Origin: Moraxellaceae bacterium AER2_44_116
GTDB lineage: Bacteria > Pseudomonadota > Gammaproteobacteria > Pseudomonadales > Moraxellaceae
Assembly: GCA_006546595.1 (NCBI GenBank)
Contig: VIAD01000009.1
Location: 62,001-126,000, forward strand
DNA length: 64,000 nt
Direction: 5' to 3'
This document shows, piece after piece, positions 51,201 through 60,686 of this stretch. Positions within the stretch are counted from its first letter, which is position 1. Each line of letters begins with the position of its first letter. A model generated the notes under the pieces. The model was not told the DNA's origin, searched no databases, and saw only the letters and a program-made list of their open reading frames with translations. Position numbers and translations under genes: made by a program.

Positions 51201-54200
51201 AACATAACTGCTTTCTGTAGGCAAATTAACAACAGGACTTCCGCCCCACTCACGTAAACGCTCCACCAACTTAGGGTTAGGGGTCACGGTTTGACTAGCC
51301 GCCAACGTATCAAAAATATTGATAATTTCGTCATGTGCATTGGCTAAGTCTTCTAACAACTGCTCATTTGCTAACGCTTTTTCAGCATCTTCTGCTATAA
51401 AACGATAGACATAAATTAACTGATTACTAATTTCAGCTAATGGTAAAACCATCGAATTTTTTGCAGATGGTGCTAAACGCTCTAATTCTTGCACCAGCAA
51501 CTGAATGTGTTCCGCATGATCTGGCGCACTTAACCAACCACTCAACTCCCACGGCGCATCAAGTAAATGATCCAAACCTAAATCAAGGAAGCCTGCAACC
51601 AAACCTGCTGCATTAACAGGTGACGCAGCCTCTGCAACAACATTTTCGTCATCTGAGGACACAGGAGCATGAGCCGTGCTTTCAACTCGCGCAACAAAAT
51701 CATTGACCTCGGGAATAAATCCTTCTCCACCCGCCATCACATCAACAATACTTTGTTTGATTAAACGATGAGACTCTGCCAACAACTCAATATGTTTATG
51801 CTGTAAACCCCGATGTTGATTTCTTAAATCTTTCAGCAATTGCTCCATTGGCGCAGCAATCAATGCAATTGCTTTAATACCTGCCATACCTGCACTACCA
51901 CGTAAGGTATGCAAGGCTCTTAACATTTGATCTGTCACAGCAACGGCTTTGTATTGTGCAGGTAAATCCGCGAGATACGTGGCAATTTCATCAAGATAGC
52001 TATTCGCTTCATTGGTGAAAATATCAAGCAATACAGTGTCTTGAGTCACCATACTTTCAGATTGAGCCGGCATTTCTGCTAGACTTGCAGCTAACTCCTC
52101 AAAAGCATCAGTCATATCTGCTTCGTCAGCGTTTTCTTCTGCGGTTACGGCTGTCGATGCTGCAACGGCTACAACCTCATCTTTAATATCATCAACGGTG
52201 ACTTCTTGCGCGACAATAACAGGCTCAGGTTCTATGCCGTGCATACAAGCAACGGCGGCTTCAACCTCAGCAATAGACACCTCTTTGGCATGAGCAAAAT
52301 GATCGGCAATACTCATCAACGGCGACGTGTTTAAAGTCGGCGTTTCTTTATTTTGAAAGTTGCTTACCAATTCTGGGATGACGTGAATCACTTCGGTAAT
52401 TAACCGAGTCATCTCAGGACTAGGCTTGGCTGTTTTGTCGATGACACGGTTAAGCATGTTTTCAACAGACCATGCTAGCTCAGCCTCCACTTTTGCACCC
52501 ACCATACGACCAGAGCCTTTCAGGGTATGGAAACCGCGACGAAACTCCGTCAGTGCAGAAGAGTTAGTAAAATTGGCCGCCCATTTGGGAAAATACGTAT
52601 TGATTGTTTCAAGCACTTCTTCGGCTTCTTCAATAAATATTTCTCTGATTTCATCATCTTGGCTAAAGTCATCCGTAGGAACAGGAATATGTTGAGGAAC
52701 AGCAACTGCTGACACTTCCGTTGGTAATACCGAAGTGACAGGTTCATGCTCTACTGCAGTAGCTGACACCGATTCATCATCTCTATTATTACCCAAAGAA
52801 TCGGACTGAGTGCTTAGGGAAGACTCTTCGCCTAAATCCATTGGCACATCAAAGACTTCATCCATTAAATCGCTATCAAAGACAACCGCTTCATCAGTCA
52901 AAGCTCGATTTTCTTCAGTGACAGGAGCATCATCGACGACTTGAACGGATGGCGACTCAATAATATCGGCAAAAACAACGCTAAACACACCCGTTAAATC
53001 TATATCGACCACAGCGGTGCGCGTTATTTCATCGGTTGTTTCTTCTGTCGTATTCGCCTCAACTGCTTGAGCTTCCTCAACGAAAGTTTGTACTTCGCCA
53101 CGAGCATAAGCCATCGCCCATGCCACGTCTTCTGTAGAGGGCGATTGAGCTTTAGCAAATAAATCGGCAACGGTCATTAATGCAGCAGTATTAATACAAG
53201 GCGATTGTTGATGATGGAAATTTGCCACTAAATCAGGGGTAACGGCCACAATATCGGTAATCAAGCCCATCATCACCGCATTTGGCTGAGTTGATTTATC
53301 AATTACACGGTTTAACATGTTTTCAATAGACCATGCCAACTCAGCAACAACTTTCGCTCCAACCATACGGCCTGAGCCTTTCAGGGTATGAAAACCTCGA
53401 CGCACCTCGGTCAATGCGGTTTTATTCTCAAAATTAGCGGCCCATTTAGGTAAGAACTCTTGCAATGTTTCTAAGACTTCTTCTGCCTCTTCAACAAAAA
53501 TTTCACGAATTTCTTCATCTTCAATACTATCATCTTGAGGAACTTCGGCAGTCACTTCAAAGGGAGGCTTTTTGACGACGCTGGCTTTCACGACTAACGC
53601 GTCAACCGCTTTGTCCTCACTCATTTTTTCTGCACTTTCAGCTATAACATCCGTGCCAACCATAGTTGCATCAAAAGCGGATGCAATATCTTCAATACTG
53701 TGCGCCGTAGTCTCATCAGTCGCTATTAATGCTGCCGTATCTTTGACTTCTAGCGTGGCTAATTGTTGAGAAATTGCAACATTGACCAGCGTAGCATCTG
53801 GATCAGAGATAGAAGAAGGCATAAATGCCGACTCTGTTCCATCGAATTGCGTCAGATGAGGTGTTAATGGCTCTGATGAAGGTGTATCTATTGATTTTTT
53901 AGGCGTAAAAGTCATATTGCCTAATATCGCTTCGGCATCAAACGTCAATGTACTATTAAAAACACTGTCTTCTTCATCTATGACATCTTTCGGCTCAGGT
54001 AACACCACCGCAGGAATATGCAACAGTGTTTTATCACCCGCATTGATCTCCGTAGTGGCTGATACATCAGAAGTCAAAGAAGGCAGCGCGACAAATGTTT
54101 GTGTCTCATCTAAAGCATCAATATCATTCTCAAGTAAATCATCCTTGGGCTCCGGCAACACCAATGCAGGCATAGATACTTGCGTTTTATCCCAATCGGT

Positions 54201-56030
54201 CTCTTGTGCTGCGGCTTCAATATCAACAGGTTCTGGCAATACGACCGCGGGGGTATTAAACAATGTTTTATCTAATAAACTCTCAGGCACTTCAAAAACA
54301 ACTTCTGGCAGCGCTCTCTCTTCTTCTGTTTTTGCTTCGGTGCGTCTGGCAACGGGTTCAGGTGGTGGTACTAAGACCAAACCATAACCTAATTTATCCA
54401 ATGATTGAGAAGCTAAATCTAGCAAGCTATTATTTTGATGATGATTCGCCACACGCTCTAGATAATATTCAACCGATGAAATAACGTCCGCCAATGTGTC
54501 CATTTCTGACCAACTAGGACGATATTCATCTTTAAGCAAATGCTGTTGGATAAACTCAGACAACTTGGACAAAATATGTGCAGGGCGAGTTAAGTCTAAC
54601 ATGGTTAGACCACCACGAACCGTTGCCAATAATGCAGGCAACTCCGCCAAACGTTCGGCATTCCATTGAGAGCTGATGTATTCAACGATACACTCTTTGG
54701 CTTTTTCTAATGCCGTTCTTGACTCTCTCAGTACCGCGCCTTGAGCAGCTGAAACCTGATCCACCATGGCATTGCCGCCAAAAGTATCAATGGATGAGGA
54801 TAGTGGTTGGTCGTCAATGACTTGCTGTAAACTGGACTCAACTTCAATTAAGCCACTGGCAATGACTAACAAAGCCCCTTCAGGCAACACGCCAAAATTA
54901 ATCGCTTTACTGAGAGTTCTGTTTTGCTCGGAAATGATTTTTTGCAACTGCTGAAAACCGAGAACCTGTAAGGTGCTCGCTACTTGTTTCAAAATAGGCA
55001 GCAGCGGTTTTAAAGCCTGAATATCGGGATGACTCGCATAAGTCAAATCATCAATGGTCTCTTTAACATGAGCCAATTCGTCACTCACACCTTTAATCAC
55101 TGACTGCATCGCTTGACGATCAGGTGCGGCGAGTTTTTCTTTTTCAGCTTCAACGATGTCAAAAGTAGGTAATGCTTCATCTAAACGATACAAGGCACGT
55201 ATCGCAATAATCCGATGAGTCATTCCTCGACTTTTAGCCAAATAATAAAGAATATTTTTTAACAGATCTAAGGGTGGCGTATGTTGTGGATATGCAGAAA
55301 ACTTGCGTAGCTCCTGCTCAATCTCACCTAATAGCGTTTTAATGGCAGGAGTCAGCGGAATGCCATTCGTCATTAAACCTTCGACGAGCGCAGATGACAT
55401 TTGCCACAGTGCTTGCAATGCTTTTTGACCAATAAATAAACCAAGCTTTTCAAATACTAATAATAAATGCTCATAATTTTGCTGCAAATGTTGCTGACGA
55501 ATAATGCCCAACAAGCTTAACTGATAGCCATGACGTATTTTTTTTAGTGCCGCAGGAAAAGGCGCAACACCCGACTGGCCTAAAACTGAGAACACACGGA
55601 CAAAATCGGGCTTGAATAACGCCAGTTCTGACAAGGGGGCTTCATCGTGAGCCACTCTTAGTGCATTAATTGTTGATAACAAGACAAAGGGGGTATCACG
55701 TTTAGCGACTTGTAAACGTTCTAAGTATGCAGGCAACTGTAGCATGGCATCAATGAGCGCATGGTGCGCTTGAGTGCTATCAACAACTTTATGATTGACA
55801 AGCGATAGACAGAGTTTCTCCATCTCCTCAGCAAGCATGGCCGCACCATAAAACTCCACCATTTGCAGAGTACCAAAAATTTGGTGCAAATAAGCCAAGC
55901 AAAAGCGCAGTTTAGCGACATCATAAGGATTCGCAATATATGCTTCTAATGCTTGCTGCGCTTGTTTTAATGTTTCTTCAATCTCGCTTTTAACCCAGTC
56001 TAAAGCAAGAAAGTTATGATTATCACTCAT
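48219..56030 (-). CDS. chpA: ChpA, hybrid histidine kinase of the type IV pilus chemosensory system
   Basis: The ATG at 56030 (GGGGAGGTTAAAAAG upstream) starts MSDNHNFLALDW as in Pseudomonas ChpA; the frame is open to 56090. The 2603 residues carry eight phosphotransfer-type domains, with His49, Ser352, Thr470, His881, His1168, His1374, His1664 and His1852 at the phosphorylation positions; six His, one Ser and one Thr match the Pseudomonas set. Next come a CheA dimer/ATPase core (NAVDHGLE N-box, DDGRGV, GRGVGMDVV), a CheW-like domain and a C-terminal receiver with phospho-Asp2530. The domains at His881 and His1168 are tandem duplicates. An acidic linker (about 580-800) has repeats. It phosphorylates PilG and PilH to control pilus extension, retraction and surface signalling. 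Confidence 0.96.
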   Translation of the reverse strand: MSDNHNFLALDWVKSEIEETLKQAQQALEAYIANPYDVAKLRFCLAYLHQIFGTLQMVEFYGAAMLAEEMEKLCLSLVNHKVVDSTQAHHALIDAMLQLPAYLERLQVAKRDTPFVLLSTINALRVAHDEAPLSELALFKPDFVRVFSVLGQSGVAPFPAALKKIRHGYQLSLLGIIRQQHLQQNYEHLLLVFEKLGLFIGQKALQALWQMSSALVEGLMTNGIPLTPAIKTLLGEIEQELRKFSAYPQHTPPLDLLKNILYYLAKSRGMTHRIIAIRALYRLDEALPTFDIVEAEKEKLAAPDRQAMQSVIKGVSDELAHVKETIDDLTYASHPDIQALKPLLPILKQVASTLQVLGFQQLQKIISEQNRTLSKAINFGVLPEGALLVIASGLIEVESSLQQVIDDQPLSSSIDTFGGNAMVDQVSAAQGAVLRESRTALEKAKECIVEYISSQWNAERLAELPALLATVRGGLTMLDLTRPAHILSKLSEFIQQHLLKDEYRPSWSEMDTLADVISSVEYYLERVANHHQNNSLLDLASQSLDKLGYGLVLVPPPEPVARRTEAKTEEERALPEVVFEVPESLLDKTLFNTPAVVLPEPVDIEAAAQETDWDKTQVSMPALVLPEPKDDLLENDIDALDETQTFVALPSLTSDVSATTEINAGDKTLLHIPAVVLPEPKDVIDEEDSVFNSTLTFDAEAILGNMTFTPKKSIDTPSSEPLTPHLTQFDGTESAFMPSSISDPDATLVNVAISQQLATLEVKDTAALIATDETTAHSIEDIASAFDATMVGTDVIAESAEKMSEDKAVDALVVKASVVKKPPFEVTAEVPQDDSIEDEEIREIFVEEAEEVLETLQEFLPKWAANFENKTALTEVRRGFHTLKGSGRMVGAKVVAELAWSIENMLNRVIDKSTQPNAVMMGLITDIVAVTPDLVANFHHQQSPCINTAALMTVADLFAKAQSPSTEDVAWAMAYARGEVQTFVEEAQAVEANTTEETTDEITRTAVVDIDLTGVFSVVFADIIESPSVQVVDDAPVTEENRALTDEAVVFDSDLMDEVFDVPMDLGEESSLSTQSDSLGNNRDDESVSATAVEHEPVTSVLPTEVSAVAVPQHIPVPTDDFSQDDEIREIFIEEAEEVLETINTYFPKWAANFTNSSALTEFRRGFHTLKGSGRMVGAKVEAELAWSVENMLNRVIDKTAKPSPEMTRLITEVIHVIPELVSNFQNKETPTLNTSPLMSIADHFAHAKEVSIAEVEAAVACMHGIEPEPVIVAQEVTVDDIKDEVVAVAASTAVTAEENADEADMTDAFEELAASLAEMPAQSESMVTQDTVLLDIFTNEANSYLDEIATYLADLPAQYKAVAVTDQMLRALHTLRGSAGMAGIKAIALIAAPMEQLLKDLRNQHRGLQHKHIELLAESHRLIKQSIVDVMAGGEGFIPEVNDFVARVESTAHAPVSSDDENVVAEAASPVNAAGLVAGFLDLGLDHLLDAPWELSGWLSAPDHAEHIQLLVQELERLAPSAKNSMVLPLAEISNQLIYVYRFIAEDAEKALANEQLLEDLANAHDEIINIFDTLAASQTVTPNPKLVERLREWGGSPVVNLPTESSYVPPVAEIDEGADPELLSIFLEEAEEVLTAADDELNNWRANLEDKQPLRVLQRHLHTLKGGARMAVVASLGDLGHELEFLYEDLVNNRYQATQVLIDLLQRCHDRLAEMIEDLQKEGRCKFAKDLVDVIDLYRHKPSDAVILDFFSPAAGGLTKVENIETVSSVAIPESLAIKTEVEIAPTPVISTTSAAVEYDSASQDLDPDLLAIFLEEAQEIVDETNAGLQEWIKQPENVTPVQILQRGLHTLKGGAFMSGVKSLGDLAHEMENIYEGVCLKRYHGTPDVFSLLQRCHDRIADAVVSLQDNGKSLSVGDLVEQLKRYLSSPATFKDDIAVVAATPVAPVSAPSVAQAVTTIEKVESSLPVIAEGMMPAMTGNFRQATNTQAAQEMIRVSSELMEKLINLAGETSITRSRVEMGVHGFAQTVEEMGATVQRLVDQLRRMEGELEVQILASHTEEASKYEDFDPLEMDQYSSLNQLSKSLSESASDLFEIKATLIEKARDTETLLLQQARLNTELQEGLMSSRLVPFSRLAPRLQRIVRQTSTELHKPAELIVINAEGEMDRTLLERIVAPLEHMLRNAVDHGLESPADRATAGKEAMGRITLSIGREGGEIILTLADDGRGVNVDAVRKKAIERGLLDENTVISEKELLQFLFSAGFSTAQKVTQISGRGVGMDVVQSEIKQLGGTVVIHSVAGKGTTFVMRLPFTVAVSRALMVRIGEDVYAIPLSQIEGIVRASPYELETYYSPDAPPFEYANIGYKLHYLGEFVHGVRVPSLFGQTLPLPIMLVRGAEQRVAIQVDQLIGSREIVVKSVGAQLASVAGISGATILGDGSVVIILDTVAMLRAASLQKPRQKQQIIDGIAAKPERTTRTVMVVDDSVTVRKVTSRLLERHGFEVVLAKDGLDAITKLEDIRPDIMLLDIEMPRMDGFEVASLVRHNPNLIGLPIIMITSRTGEKHRERAFQIGVNAYMGKPFQEQQLLETISELLAAVAAR

Positions 56031-56082
56031 CTTTTTAACCTCCCCTCTGGGGGCTTGATGCTTTTTATTACGATCACGATAC

Positions 56083-56973
56083 TTAGGCAATACGTCGGTA
56101 AGCTAAAGTATCAGGATAGTCAATACGCTCTAACAACGGATGTTGCCAATCCATCATTTCACCAACACCCAACACTAAGATTCCTCCTAGCTGCAAGCGT
56201 GATGCAAGATGAGAAACAACATCTCGTTTGCGAAAACGGCGGAAATAAATCAGTACATTTTGACAGAATATAACATCCATATCACTAAAAGGAGCTTTCT
56301 CTAGCTCCATTAAATTTAACTGAGCAAAAGCAATTCTCGCTTTTAAAGATTGGCTAATCTGCCAGTCTCGATGGTTTGCTAAGAGGTGGAAATATTGTTC
56401 TTTGAGTTGTTCGGGAATGCCATGTAATTTCCGCTCATTATAAACACCTAACTTTGCTTTCGCTAAAGTTGGTAAACTAATATCTGTCGCGGTAATGCCA
56501 TAAAAAACACTTTTACGTCCTGTTGTGTGTAACAAGTCCTCAATCAACAACGCTAAAGAATAAGGCTCTTCCCCTGTTGAACAACCCGCACTCCACAAAT
56601 TTAATGCTTGCGTTTTAGGATCAGCAAGCTGTGCTTTTAAGTGTTGTTCAACCAAAGCATAAGAACTAGCATGTCTAAAAAAAGAGGTTTCTTGCACAGC
56701 TAGGCGATCAACTAAAATCACCCATTCTCTTTCGCCACTAGCTCCTGCCATTAACTGTTCATAGTACGTTTCATAGTCATTGATAGCAATTTCTCGCATC
56801 CGCGTTGATAAAGCTATCTCTAGAAAGGGGCGACGCGTTTGCGTAAATGTCATACCCGTACGCGCATCAATCAGCCCTTGCCATAAAGCAAACAGTTCAT
56901 CCGAAATAGGAACTACTGGCTTGATACCCCAATCTTCTAGTGCCACGCCTGTGTCCTCATGCTGGTCAGACAA
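56083..56973 (-). CDS. pilK: PilK, CheR-like methyltransferase of the Chp system
   Basis: This 296-residue protein has an N-terminal helical CheR domain (TGMTFTQTRRPFLEIAL) and a SAM-dependent catalytic domain (SAGCSTGEEPYSLALLIED, then DVIFCQNVLIYF and LQLGGILVLGVGE). It methylates PilJ glutamates, opposing ChpB. It starts 10 bp after pilJ. A 52-bp gap to chpA contains a small CCCC/GGGG hairpin. Confidence 0.95.
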   Translation of the reverse strand: MSDQHEDTGVALEDWGIKPVVPISDELFALWQGLIDARTGMTFTQTRRPFLEIALSTRMREIAINDYETYYEQLMAGASGEREWVILVDRLAVQETSFFRHASSYALVEQHLKAQLADPKTQALNLWSAGCSTGEEPYSLALLIEDLLHTTGRKSVFYGITATDISLPTLAKAKLGVYNERKLHGIPEQLKEQYFHLLANHRDWQISQSLKARIAFAQLNLMELEKAPFSDMDVIFCQNVLIYFRRFRKRDVVSHLASRLQLGGILVLGVGEMMDWQHPLLERIDYPDTLAYRRIA

Positions 56974-56983
56974 TTACCTATGA

Positions 56984-59104
56984 TTAGGCATAGTCTGGTA
57001 ACTTGAAGCCTGCTACAGATAAACGTAATTCAGCAGCCATTTCTGCCAAGTTACCAATCGAACGTGCCGTTGCAATAGTACCAGCGGTTGTTTGAGTGGT
57101 AATTTCTTGAATGACGTTCATGGTATTAGAAATATGGCCTGCGGATGCTGCTTGTTGACGCGCCGCGTTAGAAATATTCTGAATCAAGTCCGCAAGGTTA
57201 CGAGAAACCGTTTGAATCTCTTCAAGTGCCACACCCGCATCTTGCGCTAAGCGTGCACCACGAACAACTTCAGATGTCGTTTGTTCCATCGAGATAACCG
57301 CTTCGTTAGTATCGGATTGAATCGTTTTAACCAATTGCTCAATCTGTTTTGTCGCAGAAGCTGAACGTTCAGCGAGACGTTGAACTTCGTCAGCAACCAC
57401 CGCGAAACCACGACCTGCTTCACCCGCCATCGACGCTTGAATTGCCGCATTTAACGCGAGAATGTTGGTTTGGTCGGCAATGTCATTAATAAGAGAAACG
57501 ATGTCACCAATCTCTTGCGAAGATTCACCCAAACGTTTAATACGTTTTGATGTTTCTTGGATCTGTTCACGAATCGTATCCATACCCTCGATACTACGTT
57601 GCACCACATCCGCCCCTTTATGGGCGATGGCTACAGATCTATCCGCAACGACCGCTGATTCGGCAGCGTTGGCAGATACTTGGTCAATCGAAACCGCCAT
57701 TTCATTAACCGCAGCAGAAGCACCTGCAATCTCTTGCGCTTGATGCTCAGAAGCTTCCGCTAAGTGCATCGCTGTTGATTGCGTTTCTTGAGCAGCAGAA
57801 GATACTTGCACCGCAGTTTGGTTAATTGTTGATACCAACTGACGCAACTGGTCAATGGAGTAGTTAATAGAGTCGGCAATCGCACCCGTGAAATCTTCAG
57901 AAACCGTTGCTTGTACAGTTAAGTCACCATCAGCGAGGTCACCTAATTCATCAAGCAAACGCAAAATCGCGGATTGGTTACGTTGGTTTTCTAATTCAAC
58001 AGTCTCTGCACGATGACGATCAGCATCAGCGTCTAATTGTGCACGTTCTCTGTCTTGACGCGCACGGACACGAATAAATCCAAACAATGAAATCAATGTT
58101 GCTGCTAAAGAAAACACACCAATAACCGTCGCAGAAACAGCATTCGCTTCTTCATCGACAATTGCGGTAAGTTTAGTCAACGTTGACAGCAATTCAGGAG
58201 AGTCACGAAAGATCGCCGCAGAGGCTTCACGAACCTGAAACAACTCAGGAGAGGATTGTAAAATTTCGTTTGCACCTTGCTGTACAGAACTTTCAAACAG
58301 TTTACTAACGGCCGTAAGAGATGTTCTCGCTGTAGGATCTTTCACAGCCACTAAGCCTTGATCAGCATCACCATTCAATAAGCCAGTTAACACTTGACCA
58401 AATGTTTCTGAGTCCCGACCGAAATCGTCCGCAGCCATAACAGCGTTTTCATCACCGTTTAATACACTGCTCACGGAACGCAGAATACGCTCTGCTAATA
58501 CTGATTGATTTTTAGCAAATACCACTTGTGAAGCTGAAGAACCTGAAGCGACCATTGCATCAACAATACCGTCATTTTCTGCTTGCAACTCAGGAACAGC
58601 ATCCGCAATACCCGCAACTAAATCATGCAAATTACTAACGGTTTTCTCACCCGCACTCACTGCCTGAATATTTTTTGAGGCTCGTTCCCAAATAACTTGT
58701 ACAGCTTTAGTTTCGGGATAACTTTCATCATGCAATACTTTTAACGATCCCCAACGAGAGTTAAACTCTTTTGCAGCCTTATTGAGTGCTTCGAAAGCCT
58801 GCTGGTTACCTGATGCCGCTTCCGTCGCATTTTTTGCGATATTTTGAGACAACACACGCAATTCAGACGCATGCTGAATCATTTGCCGACCGTTAGAACT
58901 CTTTTTTGCCACAACGACAAAAGAGCCTGCGGTTAGCATAATAAAGATAATAAAAGCCAATAAAAAGCGTGTTGCATCAGGGGTATCTGCAAGCGACCGC
59001 CAAAAACCACGGCTAAATACAGCCTGAAACGTATTCTTCGAAAGCAGGCTTTTAAAATTTATCCCTGTAAGAGATTTTCGCAAATTTGGCACTGGTGATT
59101 TCAT
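56984..59104 (-). CDS. pilJ: PilJ, methyl-accepting chemoreceptor of the type IV pilus system
   Basis: The ATG at 59104 is favoured (GGAGATC upstream); a TTG at 59125 is also in frame. The 706 residues have an amphipathic N-terminus, TM1 (FLLAFIIFIMLTAGSFVVVA), a periplasmic region with two PilJ repeats (SELRVLSQNIAKNATEAA; AERILRSVSSVLNGDE), TM2 (ATVIGVFSLAATLISLFGFI) and a cytoplasmic signalling hairpin with QTNILALNAAIQASMAGE, GRGFAVVADEV and RSASATKQIEQLV. PilJ senses surface contact or pilin. The N-terminal extension before TM1 (about 40 residues) is longer than in Pseudomonas PilJ. Confidence 0.95.
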   Translation of the reverse strand: MKSPVPNLRKSLTGINFKSLLSKNTFQAVFSRGFWRSLADTPDATRFLLAFIIFIMLTAGSFVVVAKKSSNGRQMIQHASELRVLSQNIAKNATEAASGNQQAFEALNKAAKEFNSRWGSLKVLHDESYPETKAVQVIWERASKNIQAVSAGEKTVSNLHDLVAGIADAVPELQAENDGIVDAMVASGSSASQVVFAKNQSVLAERILRSVSSVLNGDENAVMAADDFGRDSETFGQVLTGLLNGDADQGLVAVKDPTARTSLTAVSKLFESSVQQGANEILQSSPELFQVREASAAIFRDSPELLSTLTKLTAIVDEEANAVSATVIGVFSLAATLISLFGFIRVRARQDRERAQLDADADRHRAETVELENQRNQSAILRLLDELGDLADGDLTVQATVSEDFTGAIADSINYSIDQLRQLVSTINQTAVQVSSAAQETQSTAMHLAEASEHQAQEIAGASAAVNEMAVSIDQVSANAAESAVVADRSVAIAHKGADVVQRSIEGMDTIREQIQETSKRIKRLGESSQEIGDIVSLINDIADQTNILALNAAIQASMAGEAGRGFAVVADEVQRLAERSASATKQIEQLVKTIQSDTNEAVISMEQTTSEVVRGARLAQDAGVALEEIQTVSRNLADLIQNISNAARQQAASAGHISNTMNVIQEITTQTTAGTIATARSIGNLAEMAAELRLSVAGFKLPDYA

Positions 59105-59161
59105 AGCGGACAGATCTCCACACAACCTGTTTTTATTTTCTTTAAAACCACGAAACCTATG

Positions 59162-59692
59162 TTAAGCAACTGCTGCTTTAAGGAAACGTGGGTCTTCAAT
59201 CAAACGACTGAGTAACAAGACATACCATGTACGTCCATCACGAACAAAAGCACCCTGCACAAAGGGTTCAGCTCCAGTAAAGGGAGCTTTTACATCCATC
59301 GTATAATCGGCAATATTAAAATGCTGCATACCCAGCACCTCATCTACTGTTAAACCCGTAAATACGCCTTGATGATCGACCACTAACACGCGATGTTTAT
59401 GCTCTTGTACGAGAGACTTTCGTCCCATAAACATCATCATGTCACTGATTGGTAATAACCGTCCGCGAACATTCGCTAGACCTTTCATCCAAGACTCAAC
59501 GCCTGGAACTAAGGTATAACGTGGGATTTTTAAGACTTCAGCTACTTCGCCGATAGGTGCTAAAAAATTCTCACCCGAAAGTGTGAATCCAACCCCTGTC
59601 CACGCATTAGCACCCTGTCCCAACAAGCCTAAACCACGTTTTTTGGAACGCTCGGCGAGTTCTAGCAGTTTAATAAAACCTTTGGCTGCCAT
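59162..59692 (-). CDS. pilI: PilI, CheW-like adaptor
   Basis: The 176-residue CheW-domain protein contains TGVGFTLSGENFLAPIGEVAEVLK, VRGRLLPISDMMMFMG and LGMQHFNIADY, and links PilJ to ChpA. It is between pilH and pilJ, 10 bp after pilH. All CheW core strands are present. Length matches the family. Confidence 0.95.
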   Translation of the reverse strand: MAAKGFIKLLELAERSKKRGLGLLGQGANAWTGVGFTLSGENFLAPIGEVAEVLKIPRYTLVPGVESWMKGLANVRGRLLPISDMMMFMGRKSLVQEHKHRVLVVDHQGVFTGLTVDEVLGMQHFNIADYTMDVKAPFTGAEPFVQGAFVRDGRTWYVLLLSRLIEDPRFLKAAVA

Positions 59693-59702
59693 GGTGTACG
59701 AC

Positions 59703-60071
59703 CTACTTGCCTGGTATTAAGTTACGAATCACACTCATCAGTAAGTTTTCATCTACTGGTTTGGTGAGATAGTCGCAAGCTCCTTGCCGCTTTCCCCAAA
59801 CACGATCAGTCTCTTGATCTTTGGTAGTGACAATGACAACGGGAATGTGTGCAGTATCAGCACCTTTTGTAATTTGACGAGTCGCCTGAAATCCATTAAT
59901 TCCGGGCATCACCACATCCATCAGTACTAAATCAGGTAGCTCTGCACGCGCAACCGCCACCCCATCTGCACCATTAGTTGCTTCTAATGCCACATGACCG
60001 TTACGTTCCAAAATCTCTTTAAAACGGTAAGTCTCTGTCGGCGAATCATCTACAATCAAAATTCGAGCCAT
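59703..60071 (-). CDS. pilH: PilH, single-domain response regulator
   Basis: The 122-residue receiver has acidic-pocket residues (Asp8, Asp9), phospho-acceptor Asp52 (LVLMDVVMPG), a Thr at VTTK and Lys104 (YLTKP). In Pseudomonas it favours retraction or acts as a phosphate sink. It follows pilG by 30 bp. All conserved residues are intact. Confidence 0.96.
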   Translation of the reverse strand: MARILIVDDSPTETYRFKEILERNGHVALEATNGADGVAVARAELPDLVLMDVVMPGINGFQATRQITKGADTAHIPVVIVTTKDQETDRVWGKRQGACDYLTKPVDENLLMSVIRNLIPGK

Positions 60072-60101
60072 ACTGTCCTCATTCTTATTGCTATTGACAG
60101 G

Positions 60102-60485
60102 TTAGGACTTGACGTATAGACGGATGGCACTAAACAACTCTTCCTTACTGAAGGGCTTAGTGAGGTATTCATCCGCGCCAACGATACGCCCTTTCGCTTT
60201 ATCAAACAAACCATCTTTACTGGACAACATAATGACAGGAGTTGACTTAAAAGCAGAGTTATTTTTAATCAAAGCACAGGTCTGATAACCATCCAAACGC
60301 GGCATCATGATATCAACAAAAATGATATCTGGATTGGTATCCGCTATTTTTGCTAAGGCATCAAAACCGTCTGTTGCCGTGACAACGGTACAACCCGCTT
60401 TTTGTAATAACGTTTCAGCAGTACGGCGAATAGTCTTGGAGTCATCAATTACCATGACTTTTAAGCCGTCAAAATTCTCTTCCAT
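60102..60485 (-). CDS. pilG: PilG, single-domain response regulator
   Basis: The 127-residue receiver has Asp14-Asp15, phospho-acceptor Asp58 (IIFVDIMMPRLDGYQ) and Lys110 (YLTKPF). It is first in the operon pilG-pilH-pilI-pilJ-pilK-chpA-chpB-chpC. AGGAAGG lies upstream at about 9 nt. In Pseudomonas PilG promotes pilus extension and raises cAMP through CyaB. The upstream region (60486-60824) must hold the promoter; I could not pick a convincing minus-strand -35/-10. Confidence 0.96.
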   Translation of the reverse strand: MEENFDGLKVMVIDDSKTIRRTAETLLQKAGCTVVTATDGFDALAKIADTNPDIIFVDIMMPRLDGYQTCALIKNNSAFKSTPVIMLSSKDGLFDKAKGRIVGADEYLTKPFSKEELFSAIRLYVKS

Positions 60486-60686
60486 CGGAATCGCCTTCCT
60501 ATTATGAGGTTATATAATATATAGCCAATTGTGGAGTTCGGAAAGTTAAACCAAGCACCCCGTTTATCATGTTGAACATACGTTATTCGGGGGGGTAGCC
60601 TTTCTTTTAACATAGTTTCTGGGATGAATCCATAGGGGAATGGACTTAGCCTGTCAAACTATCGCCTAAATAAATTACAAAGGCTT

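Noticed and set aside
53572..54387. Long plus-strand frames opposite chpA rich in Ser/Thr
   Set aside because: They mirror the repetitive acidic linker of ChpA; no ribosome-binding sites or domains are present.
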